A DNA stretch of 64,000 bases from Myxococcales bacterium (GTDB lineage: Bacteria > Myxococcota_A > Polyangia > Polyangiales > GCA-016699535), in contig JACKDX010000002.1 in assembly GCA_020633325.1 (NCBI GenBank), forward strand, positions 1-64,000, given 5' to 3'. Position numbers and translations under genes: made by a program. Below, one piece after another: positions 25,679 through 35,227 of the stretch (position 1 is the first letter of the stretch; the number at the start of each line of letters is the position of its first letter). A model generated the notes under the pieces. The model made no database searches. It was not told where the DNA came from and worked only from the letters and a program-made list of their open reading frames with translations.

Positions 25679-26731
25679 ATGTTACGAACAATTTTGATCT
25701 CATTCCTTCTGATTGCGGTCGCATCAATCGGGGCTTGCGTTGCGGACGTAAGGGACTCTGCTCCGAGTCGTGATTCGAGTTCACAATGGGGATTGCCCTC
25801 CGAAGAGCCTTCCTCGGTGATGGTCGTCGCCTACATTGTTTATGATGGCAAGCAGGTGATGGATAGCTATGGCAACCCCATGGGCGTTGTGAGTAGTGGT
25901 ACCGTGGTTGGCGATCATCATGTGCTCACCGTCGCCCACGGCGTGGATCCTGCAAGGACCGAGCTAGAAGATGTGCTTGGCAGCGGTTTCGATGCAGACC
26001 TAGTGCAAATCCGCCCTGTCATTTACGCGTCTGAAGTTGCTCAAACCGACACTGAGATGGAAGTGAGCGACATTGTGTATCGCGATGCCGTACGAAGCAC
26101 CGAGCGTGCGGATCAGGACAGCGACGTGGCCATGCTCATCATGAAAAAGTCTTTTGCTGCAGACCACATCGCCAGGCTTGACCCCACGCCGGTCACACAT
26201 CCGCCCTCGGATGGCGCGCCATGGCCCTGTGGCTATCAGATGGTGGGATACGGTGCGCCGCTGACCGAACAGGTCTCACGCACTGCGGGGGCGGCATGTC
26301 TAGCTCCTTTTGATTTTGTGGATTCACCGAAACAGCGGGAGATTGCGGATGCGTATATATTGGCGCAATACCAAGTGGACGTTTCAGGCACCGAAGTTGG
26401 GCGCCCGGCCAAAGACGTGTTCCCCACCGTCAGGCCGTATAGCCCCTACATAAAGTCCTGGACGCTGCCGTTTTACGGGCCGCTATACCCAGCGTCGGTG
26501 TGCAAGGGTGGCAGCGGAGCCGGGTTATACCGCGTAGGGACGCCTTCGAAGCCGCGCGCGCTGGTTGCGATGCACCATGGGGTGTGGTGGCCGCTGCGTG
26601 GCAAGCGCAATGGGCAAACGGTCGATGTGAGCGATGGGTGCAACAAAGCCGATTCGGCATACACCATTAGCTGGTACAGTGCGATTTCAAACTACGCGGA
26701 CTTTATCTCCTCCACCTTGGCTACCTACTGA
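25679..26731 (+). CDS. Trypsin-like serine protease lipoprotein
   Basis: This S1-family protease of 350 residues has a lipobox (SIGAC, Cys20). The catalytic triad is visible: H87 in LTVAHG, D149 in DQDSDVAML and S279 in CKGGSGAG. The Ser motif departs from the usual GDSGGP, reading GGSGAG, so activity is likely but its specificity may differ. An AGGAG site precedes the ATG. A paralogue follows on the opposite strand (26747-28149), sharing the MVGYG-P and CLAP segments, but that copy is disrupted. The 260 bp upstream is shared with the divergent lipoprotein gene. Confidence 0.85.
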   Translation: MLRTILISFLLIAVASIGACVADVRDSAPSRDSSSQWGLPSEEPSSVMVVAYIVYDGKQVMDSYGNPMGVVSSGTVVGDHHVLTVAHGVDPARTELEDVLGSGFDADLVQIRPVIYASEVAQTDTEMEVSDIVYRDAVRSTERADQDSDVAMLIMKKSFAADHIARLDPTPVTHPPSDGAPWPCGYQMVGYGAPLTEQVSRTAGAACLAPFDFVDSPKQREIADAYILAQYQVDVSGTEVGRPAKDVFPTVRPYSPYIKSWTLPFYGPLYPASVCKGGSGAGLYRVGTPSKPRALVAMHHGVWWPLRGKRNGQTVDVSDGCNKADSAYTISWYSAISNYADFISSTLATY

Positions 26732-26746
26732 CGATAAGCACAGCGC

Positions 26747-28149
26747 TCAATTATCGCCGCGCCACATCAAACACGCCTCGCAATCCCACGTGCCCCCGCG
26801 TAAAGCGGGGGATGAGCCTGGAAATGCCCCGCTTGACTGATAACCGTCCAAGCGCACCCATCCCGGCGCACCCTCCAATACCGATATAGAGGTTTGCTCA
26901 CAATGCAGACGCCAACCATGCTGCATATGCCAGCTGGCCAGTTGCCGCTCGTTCACGAGCGATGGAAACGTCTTCTGCGTGGCAATCATGTCTGGTGTAA
27001 GCGGCGGCGCGAACCCATTCGGCAACGACATTAGCGAATATGCTGAAGCGGGGGCCACGTTCAAGATTTTCCAGCCAAATACCTGGGCTGCCAAATACCC
27101 ACAGCTGGGCACGTTCGCAACCCCTTCTCGTGCGCACGTGTGGTCTTGCCCCGTCAGACAGTCCGGATCATTCTGCGCATTGATACCCTGACTGACCTCA
27201 GCAATCCACCCCGCATACAGGGTGACATCCAGCACGGACGTCACCGCATAATCCAATACGCCGCCCAAGCCCTGGTGGCACAGATCATGGGGGTCGACTA
27301 CACTCGAGACCATACCCACGAGGGCTTTATCTGTGACCCGGAATACGCCGCCTCCGCTATCTCCTGGGCATGCATGGCCTGACGGCAAAGCGGTAGGCGA
27401 TAGCTCTAGTGAGAAATAAGGATTGTTGCTCGCAATATACTGCCTAGTCCGGGGGCCCGTTGCGGCTAGCGTTCTTTAGAACCTCTCTATCTGAATGTCT
27501 GATGTCGGAAATATGGCGCCCATCATACTTACAAAAACAGGAGCCGTGAGTTCACGGAACAAGTTGCTATCCAGAAATGCTTGGGGCGCCAGGCAGGTGC
27601 TTGATGCGCGTCGTACGACGTCTGCATTGCTTTCGAGGGGCATCCCGTAGCCGACCATCTCATATTCACAAGGATGGACCTGCTGCGAGTAACTCTGGGA
27701 ATCTGCCACTCGGGCAATGCTGGCGATCGGAAAAGGATCTCCTGCGGTGTGGAGCAACGCCACATCATGCCGCGACCTTATACCGTCCCGCTCTGGCTGG
27801 TAGCCGGGATGGATAATGCCGTGCGCAGTCCCTGGAGTTCCTGACCTAGGCGAGGATGGCCTGATACGACAGTTGCAACCGATGGCTGAGGCAATATGTT
27901 GTGAGCAGCGGTGAGCACCAGATGAGGTCCGATGATGACTCCACTGCCTTGCATGGACTGATTTCCGCTTTCTGTGGAGCAAGACACAAACACCACCGAC
28001 GGGTGAATGTCGGTGTAGGGTACACCGCCTATAATGGCGGATGGGTCATGCATCACGGTTGCTGATGAAGACGCTTCACAAGCCGTCATCGCGAACACTA
28101 TAAAAAGCAAGAGGGCGGCTTGCACCCATCTTTGGAAAAAACGCTGCAT
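26747..28149 (-). pseudogene. Trypsin-like serine protease lipoprotein, disrupted by a frameshift and a stop
   Basis: Reading on the reverse strand from ATG 28149, a lipoprotein signal (AMTAC) leads into an S1 protease with LTAAHN (catalytic His). The frame is lost at about 27800-27870 and resumes one frame over at HGIIHPGYQPERD, giving RHDVALLH (catalytic Asp) and EMVGYGMPL. An in-frame TAA stands at 27476-27478, after which the same frame continues through CPGDSGGG (catalytic Ser) and a C-terminal extension of about 180 residues. All three catalytic residues are still encoded, so the damage is recent, or the lesions are sequencing errors. The start overlaps the upstream lipoprotein stop by 1 bp (TGATG). 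Confidence 0.8.
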
Positions 28150-28997
28150 CAAGGGCTCGGAGTAAAGAAGCCGAGTTGGTGCAGGCACTCGTTGTAGTAA
28201 ATTCCCAGAGTTGGGGTGGCCTCAAGCAAAGAAAGGTTTGCAAAAACCTGCTGTTTGGTCGTTTCACACGTAACGTCTTCAGCGCAGGGGCTTGCTGCAT
28301 ACTCATTGATATCGCGTGCTCTCGGACTGTCGCCAAATGCCACCGCGTAGCAGTTTTTTGTGTCGGGTGGTTGCCGCCTGGCTTGCTGCGAGTTCTGAAA
28401 GGTGCGGTACCACACAACGATACTGTCCCTGAGCCATGTCTTGCGCGGCTCCAAACTCGTCTGGGTCTCAAGTGGCAACGCATGCCACGCGGCGTCATAT
28501 GCCGTCAGAAGGTCGGCCATTCCCAGCTCGGCATCAGTCTCGATGTGCGGGTTAAAAGCCATGCCTCCGATCAAGCTTTTCAATAGCGAAACGCTCCCGA
28601 TAGCTACCCCAGCCATCAGGATCAAAAGCAGAGCACGAGCGGAGACTGCCGGGTTAGCGGCGGCCGTGGCTAGCGACAATTGCATCCCAGAAAGGGTATC
28701 TGCGACCTGACCACAAAGGGTGTTGGCCTTTGCAATTCCTTCGTCGTTCACCTCCTCGAATAACAGCTGAACTTCTTGAGCATGTTCCCCAGTCGCCTGT
28801 AAGTGTTCGAGTACAGCCATACAACGCGCGTATGAGAACCTGTCCCAACCGGGAATCGCGGCTGCATGATCGCTATCGACAGCGACGGGTTCTGTCTCAG
28901 CCGCGCAACCGAGGACGACTATGCATAGCGTCAGAACGAGAGCGCGACCTCTAAAGGGATAGTGGGAAGGAGAGCCTTGGTTAGGAACACGGGTCAT
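28149..28997 (-). CDS. Putative lipoprotein of unknown function
   Basis: The product has 282 residues with a lipoprotein signal ending VVLGC (Cys about 31) and a central hydrophobic stretch, ALLLILMAGVAIGSVSLL, that may span a membrane. No domain is recognised. Several cysteines in the C-terminal third could form disulphides. It lies immediately upstream of the disrupted protease with a 1-bp stop/start overlap, so the two were an operon; a propeptide, inhibitor or partner role for that protease is a guess. Confidence 0.6.
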   Translation of the reverse strand: MTRVPNQGSPSHYPFRGRALVLTLCIVVLGCAAETEPVAVDSDHAAAIPGWDRFSYARCMAVLEHLQATGEHAQEVQLLFEEVNDEGIAKANTLCGQVADTLSGMQLSLATAAANPAVSARALLLILMAGVAIGSVSLLKSLIGGMAFNPHIETDAELGMADLLTAYDAAWHALPLETQTSLEPRKTWLRDSIVVWYRTFQNSQQARRQPPDTKNCYAVAFGDSPRARDINEYAASPCAEDVTCETTKQQVFANLSLLEATPTLGIYYNECLHQLGFFTPSP

Positions 28998-29210
28998 GAT
29001 GCTCTGCTAAGCAAAATTCGAGCCAATTAGAGCGTAGTTCAATAACCGCAATGGTTTCCGCTGGCGAACGCCATCAACTTGTCCCCGAAGCTCCATGGCC
29101 CAGGCCAACGGACCCACCGCAGGTCAACCGACTGGGGCTGGTCTTGTACGAGGGATGCGGTCAACCTACAGGTAAGCGCGAAGGGCAAGGGATGGTAAAT
29201 AGTGTAGAAG

Positions 29211-29936
29211 GTGTTTCTAGTGCCTAATACCCCGACACAGAGACAGAAGTGGCATATCGGTACCAGCGGATTCAGCTACAAGGAATGGAAAGGCCATTTT
29301 TATCCTGAGAAGTTACCGGCGGCCAAGATGCTGCATTTTTATGCGGAGCGCCTCTCTGCGGTAGAAATCAACAGCACGTTTTATCGGGTACCCAGTGTCG
29401 CGCAACTTGAGAAGTGGGCGATTGATGTGCCGGAACATTTCAAGTTTATTTTCAAAGCGCCACGCCAAATCACGCATATCAAACGCCTTAAAGATGTCGG
29501 CGAGAGTCTCGGTCATTTTTTTGAGACGCTTACAGTTCTCGGTGGCAAGTTGGGGCCGGTCTTGATTCAGTTGCCTCCTAATCTGAAAAAAGACATGGAT
29601 AGGCTTAGCGCATGTCTCGATACCGTCCCCGAGGGCGTTAAGGTGAGCGTAGAGTTTCGCCATGCCTCGTGGTTTGATGACGAGGTGTATGGCAGGTTGC
29701 GTGATGCCAATGCGGCCCTATGCGTCGTGCACTCAGAAGCTGGCGAAACGCCATTCGTTGCCACGGCGGATTGGGGCTACCTCCGCCTTCGAAACTGCGA
29801 ATATACGGATGAGGGCCTACGACAATGGCAAAGACACATCGGTCAGCAACCTTGGCGAGCTGCCCATGTTTTTTTTAAGCACGAGGATGAAGGGACAGGC
29901 CCTTTATTGGCCGCTCGTCTGCTCAAGCTCTGTTAA
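29211..29936 (+). CDS. DUF72 family protein (YecE-like)
   Basis: This 241-residue DUF72 protein has a TIM-barrel-like fold. Signature segments are IGTSGFSYKEWKGHFYP near the N-terminus, LSAVEINSTFYRVPS, FKAPRQITH and LIQLPPNL. The biochemical role of the family is not established. The start is uncertain: GTG 29211 or GTG 29220, both after an AAGG. Its last 33 bp overlap the 3' end of the convergent ligD gene; DUF72 genes are often found beside repair genes. Confidence 0.85.
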   Translation: MFLVPNTPTQRQKWHIGTSGFSYKEWKGHFYPEKLPAAKMLHFYAERLSAVEINSTFYRVPSVAQLEKWAIDVPEHFKFIFKAPRQITHIKRLKDVGESLGHFFETLTVLGGKLGPVLIQLPPNLKKDMDRLSACLDTVPEGVKVSVEFRHASWFDDEVYGRLRDANAALCVVHSEAGETPFVATADWGYLRLRNCEYTDEGLRQWQRHIGQQPWRAAHVFFKHEDEGTGPLLAARLLKLC

Positions 29937-32465
29937 CCGCCCGAGAATCGCAACGAGATCGGGAACATCATTTAGAATCTGCAGCAGCGGTTCACGGCGC
30001 TGTCGTTTGAGTTTCGTTATGCCGTTGGCGATGGTAAAGGCACGCGGCGTAAGACGGGGCGTGATCTCGGCCCAACTTAGCGGCATCGATATTGGCGCAC
30101 CTTCTATGGGCCGCACACTGTAAGGCGAAACAATGGTTTTGCCATGGCCGTTCTGGCCAAAGTCCAAGTAGACTCTGCCGCGCCGTTTCTCCAAAGGGCG
30201 GGCAAGCGTCGCGATTTTTGGAAATTTTTTGGCTACGATACGGCTCAGAAGCTCAGCCAATAAGCGCGCTTGCTCGTGGGTGCACTGCCCTGCCAGGGGC
30301 AACAAAATGTGCAAGCCCGTGGAGCCCGTGGTTTTTATGTATGACTTCCACTGGATGCTGGTGCACAACGTGCGAAATGCACGAGCGAGTGTCAGCACAT
30401 GGCGAAATGGCGCGCTCTTGGGATCGAGATCGATGACGCACCAATCCGGATGCTGTAGGGAGCCGACACGTGAGGCCCAGATGTGTAAAGGAATGGTGGC
30501 AAGATTGATGATGTAGGCCAATGACTCTATGTCTTGGCACACGAAATAATCTATCTCGCGTTGGGTATGTTCGCTCCAGATGCGTTCAGTGCGTATCCAG
30601 TCTGGGACAAAGCCGGGAGCGTCCTTTTGATAGAAATGTTTGCCGTCGATGCCGTCGGGGTAGCGTGTCAGTACCAGGGGGCGATCCTTGAGATAGGGCA
30701 GGAGCCAACGCGAGACCGCGCGATAGTAGTCCACTAAACGCTTTTTGGTGTAACCTTGCTTTGGCCAAAATATCTTCTCGGCGTTCGTGATCTCAGATGT
30801 TGTGTGGGGAGTCGATGTGGCGCGAGGCGGCGCAACTTCAGTAGTGGAGGTGGCTTCCGGCATACGTTCGTCATCAAGACGAAGGAAGACAGGCAATCGC
30901 AAGAGGCCGCCCGCCGTGCGCTCGTGGTAACGAACTTGGGCCATATAGGTTGGCTTGACCCACACAATATTGCGGCTTTCTGGGAGGGGTCCTTCGCATG
31001 GTGCACGCTTCACAATGAGAGGCTTCAACATTTTATGAAGCTCACGCAATTGTGAAGCTTTGAAACCCGTCCCGACCCGACCGGCGTATACGAGCGTCGA
31101 ATCCACCCGCTCCGCCAACAACAGGGCTCCAAGGCCAACTCGTCCCGCAGGCGGCAAGGTAAATCCGACCACCACAAAGAGTTCAGTTTGCTCAAGTTTC
31201 ACCTTGAGCCATTGGCTCGACCGAATATTACTGAGATAGGAAGAATCTTTGCGTTTGGCTATGATTCCCTCAAGGCCTAGCTTGGCAACGCTTTCTAAGA
31301 GCGCCTCTCCTTGTGCCTCGACATGATCCGCAAAGCGCACAGGTCCCATATGAGGGATCAGCATCGACAGGGCTTCTTTGCGTTGGCTCAGCGCTAAGCT
31401 GCGAAGGTCGAATTCTTCGAACGCCAGTAGATCGAACACAAAATAGGTCGCTGGCGCGGCTGTTCTGGAGTCACCTATATCGTTGGCGCGTGTCAATTTC
31501 GAGCGCTGCTGTAATCGTTGAAAGCTGGGAAAGCCCTGCTCGTTCAATACCACTATCTCGCCGTCGAGCAGAAACTTCCCTGCGGGTAGAGTTTTGAGGG
31601 CGGCTGTCACTTCCGGAAATATAGGGGTGGCGTTGCTGCCCCTGCGATACTGCAGGCGCACGTTGATGCCTTGACGGAACGCGAGTAATCGATAGCCGTC
31701 ATACTTGAGCTCGAACAACCAGTCATCATCAGTAAACGCTTTCTCATGCGCTGTTGCCAGCATCGGCCGGATGGACTGCATGGTTTCTGTCGTGCGCGGC
31801 GTCTTCCAAGCGCGAAGTTTTTCGCGCAGCGGTTTCATTTGTTGAGCAACGGATTCTCGTTGCTCCACCGTCAGGCCCGAAAGCACCGAACGCTCATCGA
31901 ATTGAGGCGGCTCGGCCAAAGCATATGCATCCGGCTTCTTGATCAGCAACCACTGCTTTGGGTTAGGTTTGGTTCGCACGAGAGTCCATATGCCCCGCAA
32001 CTTGTAGCCTTTGAGTTCAAATAGCAGTTTGCCCTTTTCGAGCCCGCTCTTGGGATCTTCGACGGCGATCCATTGGCCGCGGTCCCATACGATGACGGGG
32101 CCTGCCCCGTAATTGCCTTCGGCGATCACTCCTTCGAAATCGGCATAGTCAATGGGGTGATCTTCAACCTCGATAGCCAGTCTTTTGGTGGCCGGGTCTA
32201 GACAGGGGCCTTTCGGCACCGCCCAAGACCGCAGCGTTCCGCCTAGCTGCAACCTAAAATCATAGTGAAGACGTCGCGCAGCGTGCTTTTGTACAACGAA
32301 CATCCTGGCGTTGCCGCTCGCAGCGCCAGTGAAAGGCTCCGCCGTGCGGCCAGGCGCCCGTTTAGCGATATACGCCTTTAGGGAAGCCGCTGATGCAGGC
32401 CTCGGACTGCGCGTTTGAGCAGTCCTTTTGCGTTTATCAGTAGTGGGTGGGCGACGTATTGGCAT
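29904..32465 (-). CDS. ligD: Multifunctional DNA ligase D (phosphoesterase-ligase-polymerase)
   Basis: LigD repairs double-strand breaks with Ku. The 853 residues carry three domains in the Pseudomonas order: a 3'-phosphoesterase (about 50-190, QKHAARRLHYDFRLQ), an ATP-dependent ligase with nucleophile K254 in ELKYDGYR, and a primase-polymerase in the C-terminal 300 residues (FWPKQGYTKKRLVDYY, VIDLDP with the catalytic Asp pair, TTGSTGLHI). The Lys/Arg-rich N-terminal 40 residues are probably disordered. Ku is transcribed divergently from 44 bp away. Confidence 0.95.
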   Translation of the reverse strand: MPIRRPPTTDKRKRTAQTRSPRPASAASLKAYIAKRAPGRTAEPFTGAASGNARMFVVQKHAARRLHYDFRLQLGGTLRSWAVPKGPCLDPATKRLAIEVEDHPIDYADFEGVIAEGNYGAGPVIVWDRGQWIAVEDPKSGLEKGKLLFELKGYKLRGIWTLVRTKPNPKQWLLIKKPDAYALAEPPQFDERSVLSGLTVEQRESVAQQMKPLREKLRAWKTPRTTETMQSIRPMLATAHEKAFTDDDWLFELKYDGYRLLAFRQGINVRLQYRRGSNATPIFPEVTAALKTLPAGKFLLDGEIVVLNEQGFPSFQRLQQRSKLTRANDIGDSRTAAPATYFVFDLLAFEEFDLRSLALSQRKEALSMLIPHMGPVRFADHVEAQGEALLESVAKLGLEGIIAKRKDSSYLSNIRSSQWLKVKLEQTELFVVVGFTLPPAGRVGLGALLLAERVDSTLVYAGRVGTGFKASQLRELHKMLKPLIVKRAPCEGPLPESRNIVWVKPTYMAQVRYHERTAGGLLRLPVFLRLDDERMPEATSTTEVAPPRATSTPHTTSEITNAEKIFWPKQGYTKKRLVDYYRAVSRWLLPYLKDRPLVLTRYPDGIDGKHFYQKDAPGFVPDWIRTERIWSEHTQREIDYFVCQDIESLAYIINLATIPLHIWASRVGSLQHPDWCVIDLDPKSAPFRHVLTLARAFRTLCTSIQWKSYIKTTGSTGLHILLPLAGQCTHEQARLLAELLSRIVAKKFPKIATLARPLEKRRGRVYLDFGQNGHGKTIVSPYSVRPIEGAPISMPLSWAEITPRLTPRAFTIANGITKLKRQRREPLLQILNDVPDLVAILGRLTELEQTSGQ

Positions 32466-32509
32466 GCGAAGTAGAAAGTTTAGCGCGTGATCGGTATACT
32501 CGTTTGTTC

Positions 32510-33409
32510 ATGTCTGCGCGCGCAATAGGATCCGCAACTATTTCGTTTGGCCTGGTGGCTATCCCGGTGAAGATCTTTCCTGCCAGCAAATCCACTGGCA
32601 TAGCCTTTAACATGCTGCACGCGAAGTGCGGTACGCGCGTCAAACAGCAATATGTGTGTCCTTTGGATGAAGAGATCGTGCCTCGCGAGGCCATGATCAA
32701 AGGTTACGAGTTTGCTAAGGGACAGTACGTGACCTTTGAAGCTGACGAACTCAAGGCACTGGCGGAGCCAGCTACCCAGAGCATTGAGATCAAGGAATTC
32801 ATACCTCAGGACCAGGTGCCCACGATCTATTACGATCGGCCTTTTTATCTGGGGCCCGACAAAAATGCGTCTCGGCCGTACCGGTTGCTAAGCCGCGCCT
32901 TGACCCAAACCGGGCGAGCTGCGGTAGCGCGTCACGCGGCGCGCGGAAAACAGTATTTGGTCCTGCTTGCGCCTTACGGGGACGGCCTGATTATGTATCA
33001 GCTCCATCATAAAGACGAAATACGGGCTTTTGACGAGGTGCCCATTGGGGAAGCGGCGCCGAAAGCTAAAGAGGTGGACCTCGCCGTCCAGCTCATCGAT
33101 CAAACGGCGAGCGATACTTTTAAACCCGGGGATTATCCCGATGAGGTTCAACAACGTATCGAACAGGCGGTGGAACAAAAGCTCGAAGGAAAAGAAGTGG
33201 TGATCTCCGACGTGGCGGCACCCCAAGCGCAAATCATCGACCTCATGGAGGCGCTCAAGGCTAGCATTGGTCACGGCAAGAGCCCCAAAGGCAAAGCGGG
33301 CGCGAAGAGCGGCAAAGGTGCATCTCGTAAACCACCCAAACGGGCGGTAGAATCTCAAGCAGCTACCAAAACGAAGCCCAAGAAGCGAGCGCGTAGCACG
33401 AGCAAATAG
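32510..33409 (+). CDS. ku: Non-homologous end-joining protein Ku
   Basis: Ku forms a ring on DNA ends and recruits LigD. The ATG at 32510 gives 299 residues: a core beta barrel from ARAIGSATISFGLVAIPVKIF, and a Lys-rich C-terminal tail (from about residue 265, rich in GKS, KPP and KKRAR) typical of longer bacterial Ku proteins that bind DNA beyond the ring. A frame extending to 32447 overlaps the divergent ligD start and is not needed. It shares its promoter region with ligD. Confidence 0.95.
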   Translation: MSARAIGSATISFGLVAIPVKIFPASKSTGIAFNMLHAKCGTRVKQQYVCPLDEEIVPREAMIKGYEFAKGQYVTFEADELKALAEPATQSIEIKEFIPQDQVPTIYYDRPFYLGPDKNASRPYRLLSRALTQTGRAAVARHAARGKQYLVLLAPYGDGLIMYQLHHKDEIRAFDEVPIGEAAPKAKEVDLAVQLIDQTASDTFKPGDYPDEVQQRIEQAVEQKLEGKEVVISDVAAPQAQIIDLMEALKASIGHGKSPKGKAGAKSGKGASRKPPKRAVESQAATKTKPKKRARSTSK

Positions 33410-33441
33410 CTGGCTAGGCCGGCATAGGCACAGACAAAGAC

Positions 33442-34275
33442 GTGCCCTTGTGCTATCTCACTGGGGTGCGGGGGTACAATACCAAAGAAGTTGCCAAGCT
33501 CATGGATATGTCTTCCGCGCAGGTACTCGGATATGTGCGTGCGGGTTTTCTGCGGCCGCAGCGAATCAAGAAGCGCGAGTACCGCTTTGACTTTCAAGAC
33601 TTGGTGTTGCTGCGTACAGCCAGGAGCTTGATACAAGCGCGCATCGCGCCGCGGCAGGTGCGCCGGGCGCTTAGAGCATTGCGTAAGCAGCTGCCCGTCG
33701 ACCGTTCGCTAAGTGCAATACGAGTCACCACCCAAGGCAGTCACATTCTGGTGCGTGACGGAGAGGCAGCTTGGTTGCCCGAATCCGGACAGATCCTGCT
33801 AGATTTCGATGTAAACCAAGAAGAGACCATCGAGCGCGATGCGATCAACGAGCCCACCGATGAGGTACGGGCCAACGAGTGTTTCTTGGTTGCGCTGGAG
33901 TTGGAAGCCGAGGATCCCGATGAGGCTCGACTTCGCTATCAAAAGGCGTTGGAGCTAGACCCGTCTCACGTGGGAGCGCGCATTAATCTCGGGCGCCTTT
34001 ACCACGAGGAAAATCTGCTTGAAGACGCCGTGCATCAATACTGTCAGGTGTTGGTTTACGAGCCACATCACGCGATCGCGGCCTACAATCTTGGAGTAGC
34101 ATACGAAGACCTCAATCAAAGCATGAAAGCCGTTGAAGCGTACGAACTCGCCATTGCCGCCGATCCCACTATAGAGGATGCTCACTACAATCTGGGGCGG
34201 CTATATGACTTACATGGACAGAAAACGCGCGCGCTGAGGCATATGGCGGCCTATCGCGCGCTCTCATCCAAGTGA
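33442..34275 (+). CDS. MerR-like DNA-binding protein fused to TPR repeats
   Basis: The 277-residue product has an N-terminal MerR-type winged helix (YNTKEVAKLMDMSSAQVLGYVRAG then FDFQDLVLLRTA), a linker, and at least three tetratricopeptide repeats in the C-terminal half (ARLRYQKALELDPSHVGARI, EDAVHQYCQVLVYEPHHAIA, KAVEAYELAIAADPTIEDAH). TPRs bind proteins, so this is probably a regulator controlled by a protein partner rather than a small ligand. The GTG at 33442 is the longest start; nearby GTG codons are alternatives. It follows ku by 32 bp and may be co-transcribed. Confidence 0.8.
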   Translation: MPLCYLTGVRGYNTKEVAKLMDMSSAQVLGYVRAGFLRPQRIKKREYRFDFQDLVLLRTARSLIQARIAPRQVRRALRALRKQLPVDRSLSAIRVTTQGSHILVRDGEAAWLPESGQILLDFDVNQEETIERDAINEPTDEVRANECFLVALELEAEDPDEARLRYQKALELDPSHVGARINLGRLYHEENLLEDAVHQYCQVLVYEPHHAIAAYNLGVAYEDLNQSMKAVEAYELAIAADPTIEDAHYNLGRLYDLHGQKTRALRHMAAYRALSSK

Positions 34276-34351
34276 ACGCCTTTGGTTCATAATAATGCCT
34301 GCGAAGGCCTGCCGCCATTCTGCAATGGCAATGATGTCGTGGTGTCAACTA

Positions 34352-35134
34352 CTACGGAGTAGAACAGGTAGCATTGCCGAGACAGATGGTTTTCTGAATA
34401 AACACTTGGAAGTCGAACGATCGGGTGCTCTGTTGTGTGTAGCCATGGTTGACAGGCACGCGTTGGAAAACTCGACCAATGGTGCCATACCATACTATGC
34501 CGCCATCAGAGGTGGTGGCCGCATAAGGTGCTCCTGCAAGCACCACACCCGTATCGTATACACCGGACGTTTCTCCTGGTGCACTGAACGGAGCCCCGGG
34601 CAGGGCAGCTTCTTCACCGAGGCTCACATAATCCACAGCGCCGGGCCAGTTCTCCTCAAAATCGAAGTCAACTGTGAGCGTTCCCATCTCATCTCCGGTA
34701 TCACTCCGAAACACGAAGTTATCCGCATTGGGAATGCGAACCTCAGGGTACAGCATGGCGACCGCGCGTCGGGATTCTCCGGCAAGTTTTACACTATGTA
34801 TATCCCAATGGCCGTTCCCAAACGAGGGGTCCAGAACAGCAACTAGATCCCCGCTCTGATCAACTTCTATCGTGAGAGATGCTTCTTGGGCGGGATTTGA
34901 TTGATCCCGGAGAGTGACTTCCATCGTGGTGGACACAAACGCAGAGCATCTTGCACGGAGGCTCCACGGTTGCATGACAGTGACATGCTCCAGCTTTAAT
35001 AGCACTAAGGTGCATTCTGCTTCACCGCGCGCCCCCTGTCCGTCCGTGGAGAGAGGCGCTTCAGGCTCCGACATGCAGCCACCCCATGCGAACGCGGCCA
35101 GTAAGAAACTCAATAATACCGTCTGACGTTTCAT
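34352..35134 (-). CDS. Putative lipoprotein of unknown function
   Basis: From the ATG at 35134 the product has 260 residues with a lipoprotein signal (MKRQTVLLSFLL to AWGGC, Cys20). The rest looks like one or two beta-sandwich domains; no family is recognised. Upstream ATGs at 35137 and 35149 are also possible. A 26-bp palindrome lies about 60 bp upstream and probably controls this gene. Confidence 0.6.
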   Translation of the reverse strand: MKRQTVLLSFLLAAFAWGGCMSEPEAPLSTDGQGARGEAECTLVLLKLEHVTVMQPWSLRARCSAFVSTTMEVTLRDQSNPAQEASLTIEVDQSGDLVAVLDPSFGNGHWDIHSVKLAGESRRAVAMLYPEVRIPNADNFVFRSDTGDEMGTLTVDFDFEENWPGAVDYVSLGEEAALPGAPFSAPGETSGVYDTGVVLAGAPYAATTSDGGIVWYGTIGRVFQRVPVNHGYTQQSTRSFDFQVFIQKTICLGNATCSTP

Positions 35135-35196
35135 CATGCTGGCGTTCATAGCACTGCTTGGAAGCCGTGCAACCCAACGCCAACGCCAACTTAACG

Positions 35197-35222
35197 TTTA
35201 CAAAATGCATGTATATTGTAAA
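35197..35222. promoter_or_regulatory. 26-bp palindrome upstream of a lipoprotein gene
   Basis: TTTACAA (35197-35203) and TTGTAAA (35216-35222) are perfect outer arms, and the inner bases also pair, giving eleven of thirteen matches about the centre at 35209/35210. The site is AT-rich in a GC-richer neighbourhood and lies between the 3' end of one reverse-strand gene and the start of the next, as an operator would. Confidence 0.6.
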
Positions 35223-35227
35223 TGATG

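Noticed and set aside
32447..32509. Longer N-terminus for Ku
   Set aside because: It would overlap the divergent ligD start, and typical Ku proteins begin at MSARAIGS.
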